From assembly GCA_910574865.1 (NCBI GenBank), contig CAJTDN010000008.1, positions 124,001 to 188,000 of the forward strand: DNA of 64,000 bases. The letters run 5' to 3'. Of the stretch, positions 1-8,230 are shown piece after piece; the first letter of the stretch is position 1; each line of letters opens with the position of its first letter. The stretch is from Lachnospiraceae bacterium (GTDB taxonomy: Bacteria; Bacillota; Clostridia; Lachnospirales; Lachnospiraceae). A program made the position numbers and the translations under genes. The notes under the pieces are model-generated. The model was not told the DNA's origin. It was given only the letters and a program-made list of their open reading frames with translations, and did not search any database.

Positions 1-1
1 C

Positions 2-601
2 GTAATTACTCTCCAAGAGAAGGATATTCGTCATGGCAAGTTCCGCCAGCTTTGAAAATAAAAGCCCCAAAACAAGTCCCGCCGTCATGGAAAGCACGGC
101 GATAATCAGGCTTTCCCAGCATAAAATCCAAGACAAGCTCCTCTTCCCCATGCCGAGGATGTTGTATAACCCGAACTCTTTCTTCCGCCTTTTGATCAAA
201 AACGAGTTCGTGTAAAACAAAAAGATAACCGAAAAAACGCAAATCACCCCGCACCCTAGTATCAGCAGGCCCCGCATGATGGTTCCGCCAATCATCTGGT
301 CAAACAACGGGTTCGTCGTCAAAAACGAGATGATATAGTATATCGCCACCATCGCCGAACAAGTCAGGATGTACGGCAGGTAGAATCTCCGGTTATTCCG
401 GATTCCCGTCCACGCCAGTTTCACGTAAAAACGGTTACCGCTTACGGGGTGTACGTCTTTTCGCCTTTGTCGCGTATTTTTCCCCTGCCATGAACCACCT
501 TGCCCGCGCCCCGGACCATTCTGCCCCTGCAACGAATCTTGTCCTTGCAAATGGCCAGACGGGCTTTCTCCCAGCATCACCATCTTCATATACCCGCTCA
601 T
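2..601 (-). CDS. Bce-type ABC transporter permease, N-terminal part (cut by window edge)
   Basis: This open frame starts at an ATG at 601 and runs off the left edge, giving about 200 residues. After a Gln/Gly-rich stretch it reads FYVKLAWTGIRNNRRFYLPY, followed by hydrophobic segments and KRRKKEFGLYNILGMGKRS, which is typical of the FtsX-like permeases that pair with BceA-type ATPases. Such permeases export or detoxify cell-wall-active peptides such as bacitracin and also act as the sensor for the partner kinase. Its start overlaps the stop of the upstream ATPase gene by 4 bp, so the two are translationally coupled. The roughly 45-residue hydrophilic extension before the first membrane segment is unusual; family members normally begin close to that segment. 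The C-terminal half and the large extracellular domain are outside the window. Confidence 0.8.
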   Translation of the reverse strand, partial: MSGYMKMVMLGESPSGHLQGQDSLQGQNGPGRGQGGSWQGKNTRQRRKDVHPVSGNRFYVKLAWTGIRNNRRFYLPYILTCSAMVAIYYIISFLTTNPLFDQMIGGTIMRGLLILGCGVICVFSVIFLFYTNSFLIKRRKKEFGLYNILGMGKRSLSWILCWESLIIAVLSMTAGLVLGLLFSKLAELAMTNILLLESNY

Positions 602-1362
602 GCCCGCTCACCTCCCGTCGTCAACACGGTCAACGTTTCTGAAATTTTCTGGTACATTTGCTCGTAAGACGCGTCACCGCGGTAAATCTGGTGATAGACC
701 TCGCCGTCCTTGATGAACAGCACGCGCCCCGCGTGGCTGGCCGCCTTCACGGAATGCGTCACCATCAGGATGGTCTGCCCCGCCTTGTTGATGGCCCCGA
801 ACAGCTTCAACAGTTCGTCCGTCGCCCGCGAGTCCAATGCTCCCGTGGGCTCGTCGGCCAGGACCAGCCGGGGATTGGTAATGAGCGCCCTCGCCACGGC
901 CGCCCGCTGCTTCTGCCCGCCCGACACCTCGTACGGATACTTTTTCAGGAGACTCTTGATTCCCAGCTGCTCCGCAATCGGATCCAGCCTCGCCTTCATC
1001 TGCGCGTGGCTTTTCCCCGCCAGCACAAGCGGCAGATAAATATTATCCTCCAGAGAAAATGTATCCAGTAAATTGAACTCTTGAAATACAAATCCCAGAT
1101 GGTCGCGGCGAAAATTGGCCACCGCCGATTCCTTGATTTTTGCCAGGTCCTGCCCGTCAAGCAGCACGTTTCCGCCGGTCGGCTTGTCAAGCGCCGCCAA
1201 AATGTTGAGCAACGTCGTCTTACCCGATCCGGACTCGCCCATGATGGCGATGGACTCGCCCTCCTCCACGCTAAACGTCACGCTTTTTAACGCCTCTACT
1301 TTATTTCCGCCAAAACGGGTGGTGTAAACCTTTTTCACATGGTTGACTTCCAACAGATTCAT
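598..1362 (-). CDS. Bce-type ABC transporter ATP-binding protein
   Basis: Cytoplasmic ATPase of about 254 residues that would power the adjacent permease. It has a Walker A motif (GESGSGKTT), a Q-loop (FVFQEFNLL), the signature VSGGQKQR and a Walker B motif (LVLADEPTGALD), the arrangement of the MacB/LolD/BceA group. I start it at the ATG at 1362, which reads MNLLEVNHVKKVY and has AGGAGG about 9 bases upstream; the longer frame back to 1425 has no ribosome site and reads through promoter-like sequence. Together with the permease and the kinase/regulator pair about 0.6 kb upstream it forms a peptide-antibiotic resistance module. The real substrate cannot be told from sequence. Confidence 0.9.
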   Translation of the reverse strand: MNLLEVNHVKKVYTTRFGGNKVEALKSVTFSVEEGESIAIMGESGSGKTTLLNILAALDKPTGGNVLLDGQDLAKIKESAVANFRRDHLGFVFQEFNLLDTFSLEDNIYLPLVLAGKSHAQMKARLDPIAEQLGIKSLLKKYPYEVSGGQKQRAAVARALITNPRLVLADEPTGALDSRATDELLKLFGAINKAGQTILMVTHSVKAASHAGRVLFIKDGEVYHQIYRGDASYEQMYQKISETLTVLTTGGERA

Positions 1363-1395
1363 GATTGATGTCCTCCTAATCAACTTGATAATGCT

Positions 1396-1472
1396 ATTAT
1401 AGAAAAAAAGAAGATTAATTTCCATCGAATCGGCTTACATTTTTTATCGAATTTCTTACGTACCCGTAAGAA
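1396..1472 (-). promoter_or_regulatory. Candidate promoter and BceR-type operator of the ABC operon
   Basis: On the minus strand TATAAT lies at 1401-1396 with only a poor -35 (TGGAAA, 1424-1419), as expected for an activated promoter. Upstream, 1453-1472 is an inverted repeat with 7-bp arms (TTCTTAC, 6-bp spacer, GTAAGAA), centred about 70 bases before the expected start. A further CTTCTTAC half-site lies near 1481-1488. BceR-type regulators bind inverted repeats at about this distance; assignment to the nearby regulator is inference. Confidence 0.45.
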
Positions 1473-1994
1473 GTCCGTCACTTCTTACAAAGTTCACATA
1501 GATTCACGCAATTCCACATATCCTTGATTTTACGCTGTTCTACGAGGTTTATGACATGCGCAGATATCGCGTCAATCTTATGTCGGCAGGCCGACATTGA
1601 CATCATGAAAAAAGTCATCACGGAACATGGCAAGGACATATTTTAACACCCCCAAGACTTTGGAGGAATTGCCGCTTGCGGCAAGAGAAGGTACCCCGGG
1701 TCATGACTTTGGCCCGTTGCCCACGGAAAAAAGACTTTACACACCCCTGATGATTGGTTGCCATATGGTTACGCTAGCGTCGGTGTCGCCTTCTGTACAC
1801 CGACGCTATTTTCCCATATCATAACGAATACATTGGAAGGTGTAAAGCCTTTATTATTACCAATGCGCCTCTTCATAACGTGAGTTGTAACGGGCATCAC
1901 CCGCATTTTTAATTTGCTTTCAGCGAAGCAGGTGACGCATTGGCCGATTTACGCGCACCCTTCCGGCCAATCGGCTTAGGTGATTGGCCGGGAG
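1426..1994. other. Gene-free stretch between ABC operon and its two-component system
   Basis: I see no convincing gene in these 569 bases. They contain the operator described above, a short palindrome TGTCGGC-AG-GCCGACA near 1592, a 12-bp-arm palindrome at 1775-1808 that matches the ends of a larger element near 62.8 kb, and several GGCCAAT/ATTGGCC inverted segments at about 1935-1990. The last group sits just past the kinase stop codon and may act as a transcription end on the minus strand. Confidence 0.5.
1775..1808. repeat. Palindromic repeat, short relative of the 62.8-kb element
   Basis: The arms TAGCGTCGGTGT (1775-1786) and ACACCGACGCTA (1797-1808) are exact inverses around a 10-base loop. 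Bases 1788-1807 (gccttctgtacaccgacgct) are identical to 62955-62974, the right end of the palindromic element near the CRISPR array. It looks like an internally deleted copy. Confidence 0.7.
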
Positions 1995-2984
1995 CTAATC
2001 AATGACCTCATGCTGCTTTAAATCAATCCGAATGGCCGTTCCCTCGTCCAGGCACGAAGTCGCGCTGATTTTGTGTCCCAGGTTGTTGCAAATGCGGCGG
2101 CAGAGGTACAATCCCAAGCCGCTTGCCTTCTTGTCGCTCCTTCCGTTATAACCGGTGTATCCTTTTTCAAACACGCGCGGCAAGTCCTCCGGGGCAATCC
2201 CAATGCCGGTATCCCGAATCAAAAGCGTCTTGGGGGATTCCAGTTCAACCGTGACGGTACCGCCTCCTCGCGTATATTTGATCGCGTTGGACAAAATCTG
2301 CTCGACCACGAACAAAAGCCACTTTTCATCGGTGACGACCGTGGCCTCAAGCGGCTTGTAATCCAACCGGATTCCAAGCATGACGAACTGCCCGGCAAAC
2401 TTACGGACCGCCTGGCGCACGACCGCGTCCAAGTCCACCCGGCAAAGCACGTAATCCGTGGAATCGGAATCCAGGCGCAAATAACAAAGCACCATGTCAA
2501 CGTACTGCTCAATCCGCTGCAATTCCGTCATCAACCGTCTCGACAATTCGCTGTCCTCACCCTGCAACGTCAAACGCATGGAGGCTATCGGGGTCTTGAT
2601 TTGATGCACCCACGTCGTATAATAATCAATCAAATCCGTGAATCTCTTTTCCGCCCCCTCGCGCAGTTCCATGTTTTCGTCCCGGATGACGGAAATCAAA
2701 CACTGGTAATCCGCCTCTTCCCACGATTGAACCTCTGGCAATTCGTCCATCAACTCGGCCGTCAATTTCCCCATCTCCCTAAGCCGCTTGTGTTTCCCGC
2801 GCGCCTGCCGGTAATCCAGCACCACGAATACGCCTCCCACGAAGGCGCACAAAAGGGCCGGATAATAGGCGGCCTCCAATGGCAGGTGGTACATGGCAAA
2901 TACGCCCAGGAAAATCAGGCAAAACAAAAGGAATACAAAAATTTCCTTCCGTCTCCGCTTCCAATATTGTATAAAAAACTCCAT
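1995..2984 (-). CDS. BceS-like intramembrane-sensing histidine kinase
   Basis: A histidine kinase of about 329 residues with two closely spaced N-terminal membrane helices and almost no extracellular loop, the hallmark of intramembrane-sensing kinases that read the state of a BceAB-type transporter. The phospho-acceptor lies in WVHQIKTPIASMRL (His about 127), and the ATPase domain shows NAIKYT (N box), DTGIGI (G1) and GLGLYLCR (G2). Two starts are possible: the ATG at 2999, which overlaps the regulator stop (ATGA), or the ATG at 2984, with GGAGG six bases upstream. I prefer 2984. It would phosphorylate the regulator encoded just upstream, and the transporter downstream is the expected partner and target. 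Confidence 0.9.
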   Translation of the reverse strand: MEFFIQYWKRRRKEIFVFLLFCLIFLGVFAMYHLPLEAAYYPALLCAFVGGVFVVLDYRQARGKHKRLREMGKLTAELMDELPEVQSWEEADYQCLISVIRDENMELREGAEKRFTDLIDYYTTWVHQIKTPIASMRLTLQGEDSELSRRLMTELQRIEQYVDMVLCYLRLDSDSTDYVLCRVDLDAVVRQAVRKFAGQFVMLGIRLDYKPLEATVVTDEKWLLFVVEQILSNAIKYTRGGGTVTVELESPKTLLIRDTGIGIAPEDLPRVFEKGYTGYNGRSDKKASGLGLYLCRRICNNLGHKISATSCLDEGTAIRIDLKQHEVID

Positions 2985-2995
2985 CCCCGTCCTCC

Positions 2996-3667
2996 TCATT
3001 CCACCAGGTACCCGACCCCGAACTTCGTCTCGATGGCGTTTTTTAGCCCCGCGGCCTCCAATTTCTTCCTTAGACGATTGATATTGACCGTCAAGGTGTT
3101 TTCATCAATATAGTCATCCGTCTTCCAGAGCGTCTCCATCAATTTCTCCCTGCTGACCACGCTCCCCTTGTGTTCCAGCAAGGTAAGCCAGATCCGGTAT
3201 TCGTTTTTGGAGAGGGAAATCTGCTCGCCGTCATACGTCATGGTCTGATCCCCCGTGTTTAAAATGGAACCTTTATATTCCAGCACGGAAACCGTTGACG
3301 CGAAGTCGTAGGTGCGCCTAAGCATCGCCTGCACCTTGGCAATCAATACCCCTTGGTCGAACGGCTTGGCGATAAAGTCGTCCCCGCCCATGTTCATCGC
3401 CATCACGATGTTCATGTTGTCGGAGGCCGAGGAAATGAATATCACCGGCACCTTGGAAACCTTGCGAATCTCCGTACACCAATGGTAGCCATTATAAAAT
3501 GGCAGGGCGATGTCCATAAGCACCAGATGCGGGTTGTATGCGGCGAATTCAGCCATCACGTCACGGAAGTTCTGCACGCACTCCGCTTCCAGCCCCCACG
3601 CCACGGCCTGTTCCCTGACCGCCTGGGCAATTCCCCGGTCGTCCTCCACGATTAAAATCCGATACAT
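2996..3667 (-). CDS. BceR-like OmpR-family response regulator
   Basis: A 223-residue regulator with a receiver domain (acidic pair in VEDD, phospho-acceptor Asp52 in LVLMDIALP, conserved Lys in AKPFD) and a C-terminal winged-helix DNA-binding domain (LSKNEYRIWLTLLEHKG, then TLTVNINRLRKKLE). Length and layout fit the OmpR/BceR group exactly. It is first in the two-gene unit, with the kinase following directly. The likely target is the inverted repeat at 1453-1472 ahead of the ABC operon. Confidence 0.92.
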   Translation of the reverse strand: MYRILIVEDDRGIAQAVREQAVAWGLEAECVQNFRDVMAEFAAYNPHLVLMDIALPFYNGYHWCTEIRKVSKVPVIFISSASDNMNIVMAMNMGGDDFIAKPFDQGVLIAKVQAMLRRTYDFASTVSVLEYKGSILNTGDQTMTYDGEQISLSKNEYRIWLTLLEHKGSVVSREKLMETLWKTDDYIDENTLTVNINRLRKKLEAAGLKNAIETKFGVGYLVE

Positions 3668-3688
3668 GCAAATCCCCCTTTCCCGCCA

Positions 3689-5626
3689 TCAGCCTACATA
3701 TCCTACCGTACTTGCAATTGGCAGCGAATTTCCTTCCATGTCAATTGCGTACACTTCAATATAATACGCACCTTCACGATACCAGAATTTCTCCAACGGA
3801 ACATCAAGGCGGAATGCTCCATCCCCCGCCTCGTATCCCCAAACCCAGACGGCGTCACTTCCGTCCGCGTTCAACGAAACGCGCGCATACACGGTGCATC
3901 CTTCATTTGCCAAGTCCCCCATGCCGCGAACCGTTACCGGCAGGAAACCCTCGCCCGCCTGCACCTTCCAGGCCTTGAGCCACACCGTCGCATAATCCTC
4001 CTGCAGGTAGTTCTCGTCAACCACCTGCAGCCCGGACACGAGACTCTCCACCATCCTCGTCCGCTTCGACAATTCGGCCCGCACGTAATTCAGGCCGAAA
4101 CGCTCGGCCAACGTCTCCGCGCCCGAAAAAAGGTCCGTTCCCAGCCCCAGGCGGTTTCCCTCAATCTCCACGCCGAGCGCCGCGAGGGTGGTCGGGAAAA
4201 GATCCAGCGTCGTATATGTCCTATATTCCCCGGAAACCGCCTCCACGGCCGGATTAATAATGTTCACGTACGTCTTTCGCTCATACTCCGAATCCACGTC
4301 GTCACAGAAATCGGCATCCATCGTCGGATGGTCGCCGGCCAACACGATGGTCGTGTTTTCATAAAAATCCTGTTCCTGCACCCACTCGACAAACTCCGCC
4401 ACCTGCCTGCTCGAACACGCCATGACGTCGGCATACACGTTTCCTTCAAACTCTTCCTCGCACCGTTCGCAATAATATCCGTCCTCGAAATGCGTGTCCG
4501 CCGTCAGCATCGTCAGGTTGAACGGTTCTCCCGACGCGGACAATTCCTCCAATTCCCATTTTGCAAATTCAAACAGCTTTTGGTCTTCGTATCCCCACCA
4601 GACCCTATAGTCCTCCGGAATCCACCCCTGCTCCTTCGCGTACTCGTAATCCTTGATTTGGTAATCCCCGTGCTCCGTATACAGCGTCCTGCGGCTCCCG
4701 AACGTCGCGTCCGATCCGATCAACAACGTCTGCACATACCCCTGCCCATTCAGAACATCGCCAATCGTCGTGGTCTGCGGCATGAACGAAGCCTCCTCGG
4801 CTTTCGCCGTCCCGCCGATGGACGTGACCAGCGGCAACCCGGAAGACTGTCCATACATGGCCGCCGCCGTCCAGGTGGTGTTTGGCATCACGTACCCGCC
4901 ATTCAGCATTTCCTCCGTTCCCGAAAAGTCCTCGTGTTCCCGCGCCAGCTCGGTCAATTCCGGAATGCAGTCAAACTCGAACCCGCCGCCGTCTTCCTCG
5001 TCCGCGAACGTGACCTCCATGGACTCCAGATATATATAAATCAAGTTCCGCTTCTTTTCCGGGAACACCATCGCCGTCTCCTGCGGGTTCGCGTAATAAA
5101 CGCTGATAAAGTCCGAACCCATGGACTGGTTATTGATATAATTGCCGATGTCCAACCGCTCCCAAGTGACACAAAATGTCAGGCCGAGCACCGCCGCAGT
5201 GGACGCCAAGATTCCCCCGACCACTTTCTTATATCCCTTTTTACGCGCCGCCGTCAAAAGTATTAGCATGAGTGCCAGAACCAGCACGTCCGTCGGGACA
5301 CAAGAAATAACGTAGTCCTCGATCATCTCCATGTTGGTCCCCTCAATTGGCGCATTCAACTGATAAAGCAGCTCCTCCATCGACAAATGCTGCCATGTGT
5401 CGAACATCCATGCGGCGCTGGTACAAAGAACCGTTGACAACATGCCAAAAAGAACCGTGGCCGCGGCAAGCAGGATTCGTCCCGCGACACCGGTTCGCTT
5501 ACGACGGTTCGGGCCATTCCCGGCATTTTGCCTTTTCCGGCCTCCCCTCTTCTTCCGGCCGTATCGGCTTTCTTTCTCAAATTTTGAAATTTTATTGCCT
5601 TTGTCCGTCATTTTATCTGGAGTCAT
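3689..5626 (-). CDS. LTA-synthase-like membrane phosphoglycerol transferase
   Basis: A polytopic membrane protein of about 645 residues with an extracellular alkaline-phosphatase/sulfatase-fold domain. After a very basic N-terminus come membrane segments (about residues 50-150), then the catalytic domain: metal-ligand Glu in NLIYIYLESME, candidate nucleophile Thr in NTTWTAAAMYGQ, and the metal site AGDHPTMD. Family members move phosphoglycerol from phosphatidylglycerol onto lipoteichoic acid or other envelope glycans. The frame is open to 5821, but its first 65 codons overlap the upstream gene, so I start at the ATG at 5626 (30 bp after that gene's stop); the ATG at 5611 is an alternative. 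A C-terminal segment of about 120 residues follows the catalytic domain and may bind its product. The acceptor polymer is unknown. Confidence 0.85.
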   Translation of the reverse strand: MTPDKMTDKGNKISKFEKESRYGRKKRGGRKRQNAGNGPNRRKRTGVAGRILLAAATVLFGMLSTVLCTSAAWMFDTWQHLSMEELLYQLNAPIEGTNMEMIEDYVISCVPTDVLVLALMLILLTAARKKGYKKVVGGILASTAAVLGLTFCVTWERLDIGNYINNQSMGSDFISVYYANPQETAMVFPEKKRNLIYIYLESMEVTFADEEDGGGFEFDCIPELTELAREHEDFSGTEEMLNGGYVMPNTTWTAAAMYGQSSGLPLVTSIGGTAKAEEASFMPQTTTIGDVLNGQGYVQTLLIGSDATFGSRRTLYTEHGDYQIKDYEYAKEQGWIPEDYRVWWGYEDQKLFEFAKWELEELSASGEPFNLTMLTADTHFEDGYYCERCEEEFEGNVYADVMACSSRQVAEFVEWVQEQDFYENTTIVLAGDHPTMDADFCDDVDSEYERKTYVNIINPAVEAVSGEYRTYTTLDLFPTTLAALGVEIEGNRLGLGTDLFSGAETLAERFGLNYVRAELSKRTRMVESLVSGLQVVDENYLQEDYATVWLKAWKVQAGEGFLPVTVRGMGDLANEGCTVYARVSLNADGSDAVWVWGYEAGDGAFRLDVPLEKFWYREGAYYIEVYAIDMEGNSLPIASTVGYVG

Positions 5627-5655
5627 TCCGCTCACGTCTTCTTCCGTTCCCTTTC

Positions 5656-6852
5656 CTACTCTTCTGCGTAATCTTCCATGATGCGCCGGATCCGCTCCCT
5701 CTCCCGCCTTGCCTGCCGGAGTTTCCTCACCCGCTCCCGGCGGATGGCCTGGAGCCTCCAATACGTCAAGGCGGCCATTACCAGAACCACGGCCGCCACG
5801 ATTGGCAATACCAGCTTCCATCCTATTTCAAATGGCACCGGACTTGCATTTTCCACCGCCGCCACGTCATTTTCCACGTCGTTTCCCACGCCTTGTCCCG
5901 AATCTTCCAGCGGATCCTTTGCCGTTTCCCCGCCATCAATCATGTCCAACGGAATGTCATAGGGAACCATCGTCTTGTACACGCAGGCCGTCCTTCTCCC
6001 GTCTTCATAATTCACGTTGACGACCGCCGCGAAGACGCCCGGTTCCAACTCGCAGATTCCTTCCGGCTCGTCTTGTACCACGCCCTCGAACTGAAAATCC
6101 AACAATGACTCCGACACCAACGCCCGACGGGAAATGGAATACATGTTGACATAATCCCCGATTCCCATGAACAAGGTCAGTGGAAAATTGATAATATAGT
6201 CGCCGCTGACGCACAAGTCTTGGAAATTATCCCCCCGTGCCGTTCCCTGGTACTGCCCCAAATCCTCGACGAGCTGGAACTGGTTGTCGAGAATCTTGAA
6301 ACTATAACCGTCCTCGTCGTTCGTCTGGATGACATAACGGTCGTTCCCCTCGTCATAACCAATTCCCAGTATATTGTAATGGTCGGAAACCTGCACCCTC
6401 GACTTGAAGGTGAGCGTGTTCGCGTCCATCAGGTAAATGCATCCCCGGTTCTGCCAGTCATTGCTCGTGTACAAGGCGACCGCGATTTCCCCGGTGTTCG
6501 GGTTATACGCCATCCCGTTCGCGTGCTCGTAATCCGTGTCCGCCATGCGCCTTGCCGGGGAATACCGCTCCACCGGATTTCCAAGCTCGTCAACGTCGTT
6601 GCGGTAATATGCCTTGATGACGTCCGGCGCGTTGGTGTCGTCCCCGGTATTTTCAATGCATATGATATAATGCTCCGTGGCACATATGGATTGCACGACG
6701 CCCGCCCCCGCCTCAATCGGATCCTCTATGATTTTTTCCCACTTTGCCCCTTCAAACGCGTTGTCTGACGCAATCTGCGCATGAACAGTACCCTCTCCCC
6801 ACATGCCGGACAACAGACAGACAAGGCACAAGGCCATGATCCCCTTCTTCAT
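5656..6852 (-). CDS. Secreted, C-terminally membrane-anchored protein of unknown function
   Basis: A 398-residue protein with a clear signal peptide (MKKGIMALCLVCLLSGMWG, cleavage near VHAQ), about 280 exported residues, then one membrane helix (LVLPIVAAVVLVMAALTYW, about residues 335-355) and a very basic cytoplasmic tail (RRERVRKLRQARRERERIR). The exported part has recurring blades such as EIAVALYTSNDW and DRYVIQTNDEDGY, suggesting a beta-propeller-like fold; this is inference. It ends 30 bp before the LTA-synthase-like gene and is probably co-transcribed with it, so it may help recognise or regulate that enzyme. I cannot assign a named family. Confidence 0.65.
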   Translation of the reverse strand: MKKGIMALCLVCLLSGMWGEGTVHAQIASDNAFEGAKWEKIIEDPIEAGAGVVQSICATEHYIICIENTGDDTNAPDVIKAYYRNDVDELGNPVERYSPARRMADTDYEHANGMAYNPNTGEIAVALYTSNDWQNRGCIYLMDANTLTFKSRVQVSDHYNILGIGYDEGNDRYVIQTNDEDGYSFKILDNQFQLVEDLGQYQGTARGDNFQDLCVSGDYIINFPLTLFMGIGDYVNMYSISRRALVSESLLDFQFEGVVQDEPEGICELEPGVFAAVVNVNYEDGRRTACVYKTMVPYDIPLDMIDGGETAKDPLEDSGQGVGNDVENDVAAVENASPVPFEIGWKLVLPIVAAVVLVMAALTYWRLQAIRRERVRKLRQARRERERIRRIMEDYAEE

Positions 6853-6970
6853 CCCAATTGATACTCCCCGAAAACATGACTGGCAGCCTGCTTCCCCGTA
6901 CGAACAAACAAAGGGCTCCGCCAGATGAAACCTTCGTTACGATTCTAGCGCGCCCCGTCGCACGGCCCAA

Positions 6971-7993
6971 TCACTCAATCACGTGAATCCATCCTTCCGG
7001 CGCCTCCAAATGCCCCATCTGGATACCGGTCAACGTGTCATACAGCTTCTGGGTAATCGGTCCCATCTTCTCCATGCCGCTCGGCAGGCAGATTTCCTTT
7101 CCGTGGTCGACGATTTTCCCTACCGGAGAAATCACCGCCGCCGTCCCACACAAGCCGCACTCGGCAAAATCCTTCACCTCGTCAAAATACACTTCCCTCT
7201 GCTCCACCTCAAGCCCCAGGTAATGCTCTGCCACGTGCATGAGCGAACGCCTGGTAATCGAGGGAAGAATCGTGTCGGACTTCGGGGTCACCACCTTGCC
7301 GTCCTTCGTCACGAACAAGAAATTCGCCCCGCCGGTCTCCTCCACCTTGGTCCTGGTCGCGGAATCCAAATACATGTTCTCGTCAAACCCATTGGCATGC
7401 GCCGTCACGATTGCATGCAGGCTCATCGCGTAATTCAGTCCCGCCTTGATATGCCCGGTTCCCCTCGGCGCGGCACGGTCAAAATCCGAGACGCAAATGG
7501 TAAGCGGCCTTGCGCCTCCCTTGAAGTACGGGCCGACCGGCGTGGTAAATATACGGAACTGGTATTCATCCGCCGGCTTCACGCCAATGACCGGATTGAT
7601 ACCGAACATGTACGGCCTGATATAGAGGGACGCGCCACTGCCATATGGCGGCACGTACTCGCTGTTCGCCTTTACGACCCGCGTCACCGCGTCAACAAAG
7701 CGAGCCGCCGGGAACCTGGGCATCTCCAACCTGTCCGCCGAATCCAGCATCCTCTGCGCGTTCAAGTCCGGCCGGAACGTCACGATGCGTCCGTCCTCGG
7801 TCGTATACGCCTTCATCCCCTCGAAAATCGTCTGCGCGTACTGCAAGACGCCCGCGCATTCGCTCATCACGATATTGGCGTCCCCGGTAATGCATCCCTC
7901 GTCCCACGCCCCGTCCTTAAAATTGGAAACGTAACGCTTCTCCGTCTGGATATAGCCAAATCCAAGGTTCTCCCAATCAATGTTCTTCTTCAT
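6971..7993 (-). CDS. ilvE: Branched-chain amino acid aminotransferase
   Basis: A PLP-dependent class IV aminotransferase (340 residues) performing the last step of valine, leucine and isoleucine synthesis and the first step of their breakdown. The PLP lysine lies in GHIKAGLNYAMSL and the cofactor phosphate region in TKVEETGGANFLF; AVISPVGKI near the C-terminus is also typical. I chose the ATG at 7993 (MKKNIDWENLGFGY) because GGAGG lies 8 bases upstream; the longer frame to 8059 reads through a repeat-like 5' leader. ilvN and ilvB follow upstream on the same strand, but a strong promoter at 8070-8098 suggests it can be transcribed separately. Confidence 0.95.
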   Translation of the reverse strand: MKKNIDWENLGFGYIQTEKRYVSNFKDGAWDEGCITGDANIVMSECAGVLQYAQTIFEGMKAYTTEDGRIVTFRPDLNAQRMLDSADRLEMPRFPAARFVDAVTRVVKANSEYVPPYGSGASLYIRPYMFGINPVIGVKPADEYQFRIFTTPVGPYFKGGARPLTICVSDFDRAAPRGTGHIKAGLNYAMSLHAIVTAHANGFDENMYLDSATRTKVEETGGANFLFVTKDGKVVTPKSDTILPSITRRSLMHVAEHYLGLEVEQREVYFDEVKDFAECGLCGTAAVISPVGKIVDHGKEICLPSGMEKMGPITQKLYDTLTGIQMGHLEAPEGWIHVIE

Positions 7994-8027
7994 CTGCATC
8001 TCCTCCATTCCATGTAATGATGCTGGG

Positions 8028-8053
8028 GTCAAAAGGTGTTTCGACCCTGGCAT
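8028..8053. repeat. Imperfect palindrome with GGGTC/GACCC borders in the ilvE leader
   Basis: TGCTGGGGTC at the left and GACCCTGGCA at the right form imperfect inverted arms in the 5' leader of ilvE. The same (G)GGGTCAAAA / TTTTGACCC(C) border recurs near 31.5, 34.7 and 55.8 kb. Its function is unknown. Confidence 0.5.
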
Positions 8054-8069
8054 TATCATATAATGTCAA

Positions 8070-8109
8070 ATTATATTACTTCTCCCGGCAAAAATCAAGA
8101 GCGCGCTCT
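8070..8109 (-). promoter_or_regulatory. Promoter of ilvE with palindrome over the -35 box
   Basis: On the minus strand TTGATT (8098-8093) and TATAAT (8075-8070) are separated by exactly 17 bases. The perfect palindrome AGAGCGCGCTCT (8098-8109) abuts the -35 box and could be a regulator site. The transcript would start about 70 bases before the ilvE start codon. Confidence 0.65.
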
Positions 8110-8196
8110 GTTTTGTTTCCACCTTGTCATTTTGCCGTTCACGGCAACTTGCCCTCCAGCTGCGAAACCAGCCGCTTGCGCGTCTGCCGCCGCCCT

Positions 8197-8217
8197 TAAG
8201 GAAGTTCTTTTCGCCAA
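8197..8217. repeat. Dispersed 21-base repeat, copy 1
   Basis: The 20 bases AAGGAAGTTCTTTTCGCCAA (plus one preceding T) recur exactly at 13140-13160. This copy lies 14 bases past the ilvN stop codon. I see no hairpin in it. Confidence 0.6.
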
Positions 8218-8230
8218 GCTCGTCTTTCGG

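Noticed and set aside
1627-1824. 65-codon plus-strand ORF in the gap before the histidine kinase
   Set aside because: Its second half is encoded by a palindromic repeat also found at 62.9 kb and it has no ribosome site.
2073-3113. 346-codon plus-strand ORF opposite the histidine kinase
   Set aside because: Antisense shadow of a convincing kinase gene; low-complexity basic sequence without motifs.
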